Origin: Candidatus Hydrogenedens terephthalaticus JGI OTU-1
GTDB taxonomy: Bacteria; Hydrogenedentota; Hydrogenedentia; Hydrogenedentales; Hydrogenedentaceae
NCBI GenBank assembly: GCA_000493945.1
Contig: AWNW01000043.1
Location: forward strand, 1 to 8,799
Reading direction: 5' to 3'
Length of the DNA: 8,799 nt
The notes beneath the pieces are model-generated. The model saw nothing but the letters and a program-made list of their open reading frames with translations, was not told the origin of the DNA and did no database searches. Each line of letters opens with the position of its first letter. Position 1 is the stretch's first letter. The position numbers and the translations under genes were made by a program. Below, one piece after another: positions 1 through 5,744 of the stretch.

Positions 1-761
1 AGGATACCGAGGAGGGATAGAGGAATGATGAATAAGGCAAGTATCTGCATGAGGTCTAAGTTCCATACTACCTTATCGTAATCCGCACGGACAAAGTCTT
101 CCACAAACCGCATGAGAAAACATAGAATAGTAAATAATAAAATTATAACCCCTTTTCTGGGTTTACAGTTACGGGTAGTAATAAGGATAATCCCGGCAAT
201 AATCCACATTCCGATTTCATACAGTTGCGTCGGATGCACAGGCAGGGAGAAAAACTGGTCCGAAGTGATTATTCCTTGACGAATATGGTCTACCCATGGG
301 AGACTGTTTTTTGGAAAACATATACCAAAAATAGAATATGTAACCGTTCCGTAACAACAACCTGCGCAGAAGCAACCTAACCTGCTAAAAATTCCTCCAA
401 TAGGGATATAAGGAATAAATAATTCCAATCCTTCGATTTTTGGTATTTTTTTCAGTTCAAGATACACAAGAGCCCCAAAAATTCCACCGAATATAGTTCC
501 CAATGCCATATATCCACTGATATTCAAATCGAAGAAATTCATTTTAATAATGGGGCTAGCTAAAAATATAAAAAAGAGTAACCGTGCTACTATAGTTGCA
601 CAAGGGACAATGAAAAATAATATACTTAAACCTATGGGGAACTTAGGACCATATTTATAATTCCAGCGTATTGCTATTGTTACTAAAATAAACATTCCGA
701 TAAAATTTAAAGTACTGTATAGATTGATTTTGTAATTAGAAATATAAATATATTGAAACAT
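1..761 (-). CDS. Lgt-family (prolipoprotein diacylglyceryl transferase-like) membrane protein, 3' end outside window
   Basis: Reading from the ATG at 761 gives 253 codons before the window edge. The product is an integral membrane protein with about seven hydrophobic segments. Family marks seen: SRLGCFCAGCCYG at residues 126-138 (the place of the Lgt signature around G-R-x-G-N-F), HPTQLYE at 176-182 and RFVEDFVR at 218-225. The last visible segment (about 238-253) matches the final Lgt membrane helix, so little is missing. True Lgt transfers diacylglycerol from phosphatidylglycerol to the lipobox cysteine. Here the conserved Arg of the signature is kept (R127), but the usual Asn and Glu are cysteines, and the H-G-G motif of canonical Lgt is not evident in the corresponding stretch (G83-G96). 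Lipoprotein modification is therefore uncertain, and I give no gene symbol. A weak AGAG sits before the ATG. The gene lies 89 bases downstream of the 454-residue protein in the same direction, probably the same transcript. Confidence 0.8.
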   Translation of the reverse strand, partial: MFQYIYISNYKINLYSTLNFIGMFILVTIAIRWNYKYGPKFPIGLSILFFIVPCATIVARLLFFIFLASPIIKMNFFDLNISGYMALGTIFGGIFGALVYLELKKIPKIEGLELFIPYIPIGGIFSRLGCFCAGCCYGTVTYSIFGICFPKNSLPWVDHIRQGIITSDQFFSLPVHPTQLYEIGMWIIAGIILITTRNCKPRKGVIILLFTILCFLMRFVEDFVRADYDKVVWNLDLMQILALFIIPLSLLGI

Positions 762-850
762 AATTTATCTCTAGCGTGTACTTTTTATTATGAAAATTAA
801 ACATATTAAAGTGAAAGAAGATATATGGTTTCTATATTTTTTAAATAACA

Positions 851-2215
851 TTAAATATGCCACCCAAAATATCTGTTTGTAATATATATTGCAGCAATTG
901 TTATAAAAACACAACCACATACAAAAAAGAGAGGAGAATATTTATATGTTTTTGATTTATTTTGAGAAAAGTCAGGAGGTTGGAATATTTCTTTTGAAAG
1001 TTTTTGATTAACTTTTATAGAGTTAGGGTCGAGAAAATATTCTTCTTTTAAATTTATTCCCATAGGTATTTTAGTTTTGTTAAAAAGGTATTGAAGTGGA
1101 GAAATAGTTCCATTCCTAAAATCTATTTCTAATTTCTTACCCTCTTCTGTATTTGTATTAGTTTCATATTCGATAATATTTACATGTAATGGAATTCGAA
1201 TATTTCCATCGAAAGTTCGGTAATCACTATATTCAATTCTCTTTATAAGGAGAGATGGATATTTATAATCAATCTTATCATTCCAATTTACTTCATGAAA
1301 TTTCTCTATATCCATCAAGCGAGAATAATAATGGATAAAATCAATTTTATGTATATCCCAATTACTATCTATCCATATATCAATACTAAAAGGTAATTCA
1401 TATTCCATATCTGTTGATGTTTTTATACGTGTATAATGCCATAAAACAGTATATCTATCTTCTTTACTAATATGAAAAGGTCCTGGGGATTCTAAAAATT
1501 CACTCAATGTAATATATTTGATATAAGGTGTTTTACCTGTTTGTCTTAAATCAATTACAAAAAATGTATATAAAATCGAATATTCTCCCCCCATATTTGT
1601 TATAGGGGCTTCTATCTTTACGGTGTCTGTATTACCATCTTCAAAGTATTTAAATATAACATTGTATTCTTTTCCTTTGTATCGTTGATAGATGTATTTA
1701 ATAAAATGGATGTTTTTAGGGATAGTTGTTTCGTGACTAATATTATCATGTTGAATATAATATTGCTGACTCGTTTGCTCTAATTTTGTCTTAATTAGAT
1801 CAACAAGGGATGTTTTTGGAATATCATTTTCTTCTGTTTTTTTTCTTTCAAGACGAGTTTCTTGTTTCTCTTTGTTATTGATAGCATCCTCCTTATTATT
1901 TAAAGCAATATCTTTCTCATTAGTAGACTTTAGATTATAAAAATCCGTAAAAAGGAAGTTCCCTTTATTAAGGTAATTGTCCCATGCTATTTCTCTTTCA
2001 AAAACGGAATGCTTTTCCTTTATTTTTCCATCGAGTCTACCTAAGAGGAAATATAGTTCAGAAAATAATGTATACTTACAATAGAAAGTTTTAATTTTAT
2101 TTATATCTATATTTTCTTTTAGATGTTCAATAAGTGCATGTTGTTCTTTGTAATTTGTATTGGGTTCGCAAGGGACAGTATATATAATGATATTGTAAAG
2201 TAAAGTAATGAACAT
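851..2215 (-). CDS. hypothetical membrane-anchored protein with C-terminal transmembrane helix (454 aa)
   Basis: I do not recognise this family. The N-terminus (about residues 2-14) is hydrophobic but lacks the usual positive charges, so it may be an uncleaved or poor signal. A Lys/Glu/Asn-rich, probably disordered linker spans about 96-131. The region about 140-410 is rich in alternating hydrophobic and aromatic residues, as expected for a beta-sheet domain. One transmembrane helix lies at about 428-446, followed by a short tail, suggesting a C-terminally anchored protein whose bulk faces outside the cytoplasm. There is no Shine-Dalgarno sequence before the ATG. Only 9 bases separate it from the stop of the Cys-rich gene, so translation may depend on coupling. 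It is in the same reading frame as that gene, with a single TAA and three codons between the two. Its codons are visibly more A+T-rich than those of xseA or nrdD, consistent with accessory DNA. Confidence 0.75.
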   Translation of the reverse strand: MFITLLYNIIIYTVPCEPNTNYKEQHALIEHLKENIDINKIKTFYCKYTLFSELYFLLGRLDGKIKEKHSVFEREIAWDNYLNKGNFLFTDFYNLKSTNEKDIALNNKEDAINNKEKQETRLERKKTEENDIPKTSLVDLIKTKLEQTSQQYYIQHDNISHETTIPKNIHFIKYIYQRYKGKEYNVIFKYFEDGNTDTVKIEAPITNMGGEYSILYTFFVIDLRQTGKTPYIKYITLSEFLESPGPFHISKEDRYTVLWHYTRIKTSTDMEYELPFSIDIWIDSNWDIHKIDFIHYYSRLMDIEKFHEVNWNDKIDYKYPSLLIKRIEYSDYRTFDGNIRIPLHVNIIEYETNTNTEEGKKLEIDFRNGTISPLQYLFNKTKIPMGINLKEEYFLDPNSIKVNQKLSKEIFQPPDFSQNKSKTYKYSPLFFVCGCVFITIAAIYITNRYFGWHI

Positions 2216-2224
2216 TTTTGTATA

Positions 2225-2734
2225 TTAATAGGTTCGAATTACTTTATATGAACATTTATTATCACAAAGATAATCTCCAAATTGAGGATCCGGAATTACA
2301 ACACAATTTCCATTATGTATTTCTTCATATACCTTGCATCCTTGACAATTACAATTTGGACAATTTGAAAACGGAGGGGTATCACATTTAGGATTACAAT
2401 CATCAGGAGAACATGATCTAGTACTACTACTACATCCGGAAGATATTATAACTGTCCCTGTACAAAGAGCGGCAATATGTCCTGGGCAAATTGTAATAGT
2501 TGGTTTATGAAGGCATTTACAATTTGGTGGTTTTGTTGTGCTACATAAATGTCTATCATTAGGCAAACTCTGGTATGTTGTGCAGTAAAAACTTTCGCAA
2601 CTACATCCTGGTGTATTATTTGTATCTGTTGCATGTATTTTTTCATTTATAAAAACAATAAAAATACCAACCGAGATGAAAAAAATTAAAAACATTGTGC
2701 AGGGATAATTTTTGATGAAGTTTGTGATACGCAT
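2225..2734 (-). CDS. small secreted cysteine-rich protein, unknown function (169 aa)
   Basis: The first 35 residues form a classical Sec signal: basic start (MRITNFIK), a hydrophobic core at about 13-29, and a plausible cleavage after I-H-A (residue 35). The mature part of about 134 residues has 19 cysteines, in motifs such as GCSC, CKC and CPNCNCQGC, with many Pro, Ser, Thr and Asn. This suits a disulfide-knotted or metal-binding exported protein; no known domain is recognised. The start is well set by AAGGAG at 2742-2747, seven bases before the ATG. It lies just downstream of the truncated xseB and 9 bases upstream of the 454-residue membrane protein, so the two are probably co-translated. 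An odd cysteine count leaves at least one cysteine for pairing with a partner, a metal or another subunit. An N-terminal Cys12 lies in the signal region and is not counted. Confidence 0.8.
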   Translation of the reverse strand: MRITNFIKNYPCTMFLIFFISVGIFIVFINEKIHATDTNNTPGCSCESFYCTTYQSLPNDRHLCSTTKPPNCKCLHKPTITICPGHIAALCTGTVIISSGCSSSTRSCSPDDCNPKCDTPPFSNCPNCNCQGCKVYEEIHNGNCVVIPDPQFGDYLCDNKCSYKVIRTY

Positions 2735-2803
2735 AGAAGGTCTCCTTATTTTGGTTGTTTGGGTTTTAGGGTTACTGCTACTTCGTTATTCAATTTTCCA
2801 ATA

Positions 2804-2835
2804 AATATAGTTTAGCATTTTTTTTCTTATGTCAA
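2804..2835 (-). promoter_or_regulatory. possible promoter for the Cys-rich/Lgt-like cassette
   Basis: On the minus strand a perfect TTGACA (2835-2830) is formed by the last codons of the truncated xseB. A TATATT lies at 2809-2804, but the 20-base gap is longer than the ideal 17; better-spaced -10 candidates (TAAACT or AACTAT) match poorly. It would start transcription about 65 bases upstream of the Cys-rich gene and free the cassette from xseA expression. The call is weak. Confidence 0.25.
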
Positions 2836-2928
2836 TTCGCCTTTTTCTAAAATTTGAACAATCTGTTCTAATTTTTCCAAATCTTTTTCAAAATTTCCAT
2901 AAGCAGGTTTCTCTTGCTTTTCCTTCAT
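2827..2928 (-). pseudogene. xseB: truncated exodeoxyribonuclease VII small subunit (33 codons)
   Basis: The ATG overlaps the xseA stop as ATGA, the usual xseA-xseB coupling, with AAGGA at 2938-2942 as ribosome site. The 33 residues contain FEKDLEKLEQIVQILEKGEL, which matches the first helix and turn of XseB (pattern F-x-x-x-L-x-x-L-E-x-I-V-x-x-L-E-x-G-E-L). Family members are usually 60-80 residues and continue with a second helix (S-L-E-E-S-L-x-L-F-E-x-G). Here TAA follows GEL-T immediately, and no downstream frame restores the second helix. XseB binds the XseA coiled-coil region in the ExoVII holoenzyme, so this stub probably cannot form a normal small subunit, unless one helix is enough for binding or a full copy exists elsewhere. 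The break coincides with the start of the Cys-rich cassette. Confidence 0.65.
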
Positions 2929-4298
2929 GGTAATTCATCCTTTTTATATTCTCTGTTTTTAACAATGGCATCTGCTGTGCCATCTGAAAATTGCATTTTA
3001 ACAAAATTCCCTACATCCAATTGTTGCACACACCGAACCAATTTATGTTCAGGCTCAAGCCATACAAGAGCATATCCTCGCCCCAACACCTTTAGCGGGC
3101 TTAGTGCGTCCAATTTAGCAGCATGATACCTAAACTTCGATTTTCTATCTTGAAAGGTAACATTTATTTTTTGTTCTAACTGCTTCTTAATATAGTCTAA
3201 TTTCTCTTTTTGAGATTGAACTCTTGTTTGAGGGGACATGATCTGTAAAGCATACATCGCCTTTTGTATTCGTGAATGTAACGCTTCTTTTTCCCATTCC
3301 CACCAATCCTCCAATTGCTTTCTGTAATCCGACAATCGGAACAATTTCTCACGAACCATACCACGAGCACTTTGAAAACCACGATGCTGTTGAGCCAGTT
3401 CAAGCCGATGGCGATATTGATTAGAAATTTGTTTAACGGCTCGAACCAACTTTTGTTTCCTTGTTTGTATTACATCCCATAAAACCGTCTGGTCCTGAAT
3501 AACCATTTCCGCGGCTGCAGATGGGGTCGGAGCACGAACATCAGCGGAAAAATCTGTTAGTGTAAAATCAATTTCATGACCTACCGCTGAGATAATGGGC
3601 GTTTTTGCCTCATACACCGCACGGACAACTATTTCCTCATTAAAGGGCCAGAGGTCTTCAATAGACCCACCTCCTCTGCCAACAATAATAACATCTACAC
3701 CATATTGGTCCAGATATCGAATTCCTGCAACAATTTCCATGCTTGCTTCTTCCCCCTGTACTCGTGCCGGATAAAGAATCACATGGATATTCGCAAAACG
3801 GCGAGACAATACTTTTAATATATCGCGTATTGCCGCCCCCGATGGAGAAGTTACTATTCCAATCTTTTTAGGCAGTAGAGGTAATTTCTTTTTATGAGCA
3901 GGGTCAAACAATCCTTCCGCTTCTAATTTCTTTTTCAATTGTTCAAATGCTAATTGAAGAGCGCCAATACCTTTGGGTTCCATCTGTTCCACAATGATTT
4001 GATGGGCTCCTCGCTTTTCATATACCGTAATCTGCCCAAAAACAAGCACTTCCATACCATTTTCGGGTTGAAATTTTATGTTTTGAAGATAACCCCGAAA
4101 CATCACAGAAGTGAGTTCACTATCCGCATCTTTTAAGGTAAAATACGCATGACCGGAAGGTGCAACTCGCCAGTTCGAAATCTCTCCGCTAAGCCAGATA
4201 TAGCCAATTTCTGCTTCCAGCAAATCACGGATTTTTCGGTTTAATTCCGATACCGACCAGATATGTCTTTGCTCTATATTTAAAATTTCTGATGTCAC
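2925..4298 (-). CDS. xseA: exodeoxyribonuclease VII large subunit
   Basis: XseA is the catalytic subunit of ExoVII, a cytoplasmic nuclease that degrades single-stranded DNA from both ends to oligonucleotides in mismatch repair and DNA-damage tolerance. At 457 residues it is full length. An OB-fold DNA-binding domain covers about 12-106 (WLSGEISNW at 35-43). The nuclease core has GIVTSPSGAAIRD at 147-159, GRGGGSIEDLWPFNEE at 207-222 and SAVGHEIDFTLTDFSADVRA at 237-256. D159, R208, H241 and D244 correspond by motif and spacing to the important E. coli residues D155, R205, H238 and D241. A basic coiled-coil region of about 265-400, where small subunits dock, precedes a C-terminal segment with LGRGYALV. 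The start is GTG: TAG lies immediately upstream in frame, so no longer form exists, and the Shine-Dalgarno is weak (AGG 11 bases upstream). The stop overlaps the xseB start. Confidence 0.97.
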   Translation of the reverse strand: MTSEILNIEQRHIWSVSELNRKIRDLLEAEIGYIWLSGEISNWRVAPSGHAYFTLKDADSELTSVMFRGYLQNIKFQPENGMEVLVFGQITVYEKRGAHQIIVEQMEPKGIGALQLAFEQLKKKLEAEGLFDPAHKKKLPLLPKKIGIVTSPSGAAIRDILKVLSRRFANIHVILYPARVQGEEASMEIVAGIRYLDQYGVDVIIVGRGGGSIEDLWPFNEEIVVRAVYEAKTPIISAVGHEIDFTLTDFSADVRAPTPSAAAEMVIQDQTVLWDVIQTRKQKLVRAVKQISNQYRHRLELAQQHRGFQSARGMVREKLFRLSDYRKQLEDWWEWEKEALHSRIQKAMYALQIMSPQTRVQSQKEKLDYIKKQLEQKINVTFQDRKSKFRYHAAKLDALSPLKVLGRGYALVWLEPEHKLVRCVQQLDVGNFVKMQFSDGTADAIVKNREYKKDELP

Positions 4299-4321
4299 CT
4301 AAACTTTACCTGTTCTTTCGT

Positions 4322-4350
4322 TTTTCAATTGAAAGAAATTTAATTATAAT
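4322..4350 (+). promoter_or_regulatory. promoter for the lipoprotein gene, within the divergent xseA/lipoprotein spacer
   Basis: A perfect TATAAT (4345-4350) stands 17 bases after TTTTCA (4322-4327), a good sigma-70-type promoter about 65 bases before the lipoprotein start. On the opposite strand an overlapping TATAAT (4348-4343) could serve xseA, but its -35 is weak. The overlapping -10 elements suggest that the two divergent genes share and compete for this spacer. Confidence 0.6.
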
Positions 4351-4417
4351 GTGTTTATACAAATAATTACCAAAAATAACCAATTGCAATCCTTTGCAAA
4401 ACAAAGAAAAGGTTCTT

Positions 4418-5098
4418 ATGAAATTTAACAAAAATTATACATTACTACTCATTGGTTGTTTACTTATCATAACTCTGATAAGCGCATGTCGCCCCAAAGA
4501 AACAAAAAAACCAGCAGAAGTCCCTCAAACTAAAGAAGACTTCGTAAAACAAATAAAGGAAATACTATCTCCGCTTCAGATATATATACCATTCTCGTCG
4601 GATGGAAATTATCCCTATATTCGTGAAGATGTAAGATTGCAGGTGATGAATGATGTCTTCAATTTTGTGCAAAAAAATGCTGATAACCCATTAGCCCAGG
4701 AAGCCTGCAAAGAGGTAGCTAAAGAAGTTGCCCAGTGGGCGAAAATTGCCAAAGAGAATAACCGCTGGGTTCTGGCATTAGTATGTATTGATATATATGA
4801 AACATTAGGAGCGAGAAGCGAAGCACTGAGACGATTAAGAATGCGGGGAGAACAATTAATCGCACAACCTAAAGTCTTCGTTCGCGGTTTACTTGAAGAT
4901 AAAGAGACAGGACAAATAACCATTTTCGTTGAAGTTATCAATCGTATCACGGGGGAAAAGAAACGGGTCGCTGCACGCGTCGGCGATGAATTTGAAAATA
5001 TCCGTGTAGTGGAAATTATCCCATATAAAAATGTAGTCCGTTTTGAATACATCCCCATTGAAGGCATGTTCTTTGATGTCGAATGTCCAAAATTTTAA
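4418..5098 (+). CDS. putative lipoprotein, unknown function (226 aa)
   Basis: The ATG at 4418 is chosen because AAAAGG ends five bases upstream; an in-frame TTG at 4394 would add eight residues but has no better site. The N-terminus is a lipoprotein signal: MKFNKNY, a hydrophobic core at 8-21 and the lipobox I-S-A-C with Cys24 as the lipidated residue, followed by a Lys/Pro-rich linker. Residues about 37-147 are predicted helical (VAKEVAQWAKIAKENN). The C-terminal part (about 150-226) looks like a small beta domain of alternating hydrophobic residues around VGDEFENIRVVEIIP; the pattern loosely recalls PilP/GspC-type periplasmic domains, but the match is too weak to name. Cys24 is followed by Arg, not Asp. 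It is single in its transcription unit, divergent from xseA, with the large DnaA-box spacer downstream. Confidence 0.85.
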   Translation: MKFNKNYTLLLIGCLLIITLISACRPKETKKPAEVPQTKEDFVKQIKEILSPLQIYIPFSSDGNYPYIREDVRLQVMNDVFNFVQKNADNPLAQEACKEVAKEVAQWAKIAKENNRWVLALVCIDIYETLGARSEALRRLRMRGEQLIAQPKVFVRGLLEDKETGQITIFVEVINRITGEKKRVAARVGDEFENIRVVEIIPYKNVVRFEYIPIEGMFFDVECPKF

Positions 5099-5421
5099 GT
5101 TTTTATTAATCACTACCCCTTGGTGAAAAACGGTAATAAATTATTCTTTATTTTTCCTCCTCCCTCGCTATTCTCTACACTCTCCCTATTTCATAAAACA
5201 AATAACCCTTTTATCTTTCACAATAATTTCCCCATTAAAAATCAACTACGATTTTTCCTTTGTATCCTTCGCTTTGAAAAGAATTTTTAACTCATATTTT
5301 TTAAGTTTTGCACACAAATTATTCCGATAAAAACGGTGTATAAAAATCCCGTTTTACACATCGTTTTTTTAACAAAAATAAAAGACAATTTTTAGGTAAA
5401 AATCATTAATTTTCTTGTAAC
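5099..5421. other. A+T-rich spacer, left part, with scattered weak DnaA boxes
   Basis: No convincing gene is seen. The plus strand is pyrimidine-rich over about 5140-5235 (runs of T and C), then becomes very A+T-rich. Two 9-mers fit the relaxed DnaA-box pattern TTWTNCACA in the same orientation as the main array: TTTTGCACA (5306-5314) and TTTTACACA (5352-5360). An inverted repeat with a T tract lies at 5330-5370. Confidence 0.5.
5330..5370 (+). terminator. weak hairpin with T tract (possible terminator)
   Basis: AAAACGGTGT (5330-5339) can pair with ACATCGTTTT (5358-5367), one G-U pair included, across an 18-base loop. The right arm runs into seven Ts (5364-5370). It points the right way to end transcripts of the lipoprotein gene but is A-T-rich, has a long loop and sits 230 bases past the stop codon, so it may instead be a protein-binding palindrome or chance. 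Confidence 0.3.
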
Positions 5422-5509
5422 TTTTCCCCTACTTATCCACAGGTTATCCACAGATTATCAACATTGTTATCCACAGAATTCTGAACAATTTTTCCACAGA
5501 TTATTCACT
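5422..5509 (+). promoter_or_regulatory. DnaA-box array: head-to-tail 9-mers in an 11-12 base register
   Basis: Three exact DnaA boxes TTATCCACA occur at 5433-5441, 5444-5452 and 5467-5475. Close variants are TTATCAACA (5455-5463), TTTTCCACA (5490-5498) and TTATTCACT (5501-5509). Two decayed units keep the register: TTTTCCCCT (5422-5430) and TTCTGAACA (5479-5487). Starts are 11 or 12 bases apart throughout, so all units face the same side of the helix and point the same way. DnaA is the replication initiator, and such phased same-strand boxes favour filament formation, as at origins. It could also regulate nrdD (E. coli nrdAB is a DnaA target) or titrate DnaA. No dnaA or dnaN gene is in the window. 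The DNA-level pattern is certain; the role is inferred. Confidence 0.85.
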
Positions 5510-5514
5510 CAATA

Positions 5515-5530
5515 TCACTATATATTGTAT
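5515..5530 (+). promoter_or_regulatory. NrdR box 1
   Basis: The 16-mer TCACTATATATTGTAT matches the published NrdR-box consensus (acaCwAtATaTwGtgt) at 14 of 16 positions, with the whole core CTATATATTG (5518-5527) intact. NrdR is the ATP-cone repressor that shuts off ribonucleotide reductase genes when dATP is high. It sits 31 bases upstream of a second, weaker box and directly before the nrdD promoter. Confidence 0.75.
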
Positions 5531-5545
5531 ATCGGGAATAAAATT

Positions 5546-5561
5546 CTACTTGACATTGTGT
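5546..5561 (+). promoter_or_regulatory. NrdR box 2 (degenerate)
   Basis: This 16-mer (CTACTTGACATTGTGT) matches the NrdR consensus at 11 of 16 positions, with a good right half-site ATTGTGT. It starts exactly 31 bases (three helical turns) after box 1, the usual arrangement of tandem NrdR boxes, and contains the -35 hexamer, so binding would block RNA polymerase. Confidence 0.6.
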
Positions 5562-5578
5562 ATTTTTTGTTATAAAAT
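5550..5578 (+). promoter_or_regulatory. nrdDG promoter
   Basis: TTGACA (5550-5555) and TAAAAT (5573-5578) are 17 bases apart, a near-consensus housekeeping promoter. Transcription would begin near 5585, giving a leader of about 160 bases before nrdD. The -35 lies inside the second NrdR box and the DnaA array ends 41 bases upstream. Confidence 0.7.
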
Positions 5579-5630
5579 AGTTTTATCTTTTTTTTATTTT
5601 CTATGAAAATTTAATCAAACAGTAATTAGC

Positions 5631-5678
5631 CCTCCCAAATTTTACCCGAAGGTAAAAACAACCTTCTTTTTTGGGCGG
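5631..5678 (+). promoter_or_regulatory. structured leader of nrdD with alternative hairpins
   Basis: TTTTACC (5640-5646) and GGTAAAA (5651-5657) form a perfect 7-bp stem with loop CGAA. Around it CCTCCCAAA (5631-5639) can pair with TTTGGGCGG (5670-5678) with one mismatch. GAAGGT (5648-5653) can pair instead with ACCTTC (5661-5666), which would break the inner hairpin. No T run follows, so it is not a simple terminator. It does not match a riboswitch class I know. Confidence 0.4.
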
Positions 5679-5744
5679 ATTAAATATGGATAATGAAATT
5701 AAAGTTTTTAAATAAATAAAAATTTAATTTAGGGAGCGTAGGCT

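Noticed and set aside
2160..2215. Lipoprotein signal in the 454-residue protein (Cys16)
   Set aside because: The residues before the cysteine are T-V-P, with Pro at -1, which does not fit a lipobox, and the N-terminus lacks positive charges.
2446..2646. 66-codon open frame inside the Cys-rich gene, same strand
   Set aside because: It lies wholly within the Cys-rich gene, which has a clear signal peptide and strong ribosome site; the alternative product looks like nothing known.
2735..2826. Second half of xseB restored by a frameshift
   Set aside because: All three forward frames after GEL-T were read; none gives the S-L-E-E-S-L-x-L-F-E-x-G pattern of the second helix.
2914..3126. 70-codon plus-strand open frame over the xseA end
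   Set aside because: It is antisense to conserved xseA and the xseB start, with no ribosome site.
4615..5067. 150-codon minus-strand open frame over the lipoprotein gene
   Set aside because: It is the antisense shadow of a gene with a lipobox, promoter and ribosome site; its own product has no recognisable pattern.
5422..5509. CRISPR-like array of short repeats
   Set aside because: Units are 9-mers with 2-3 base gaps, with no spacers of CRISPR length; each unit fits a DnaA box.
5585..5744. Adenosylcobalamin or other known riboswitch in the nrdD leader
   Set aside because: No conserved core of a known class is visible in the roughly 160-base leader, and NrdD is not cobalamin-dependent.
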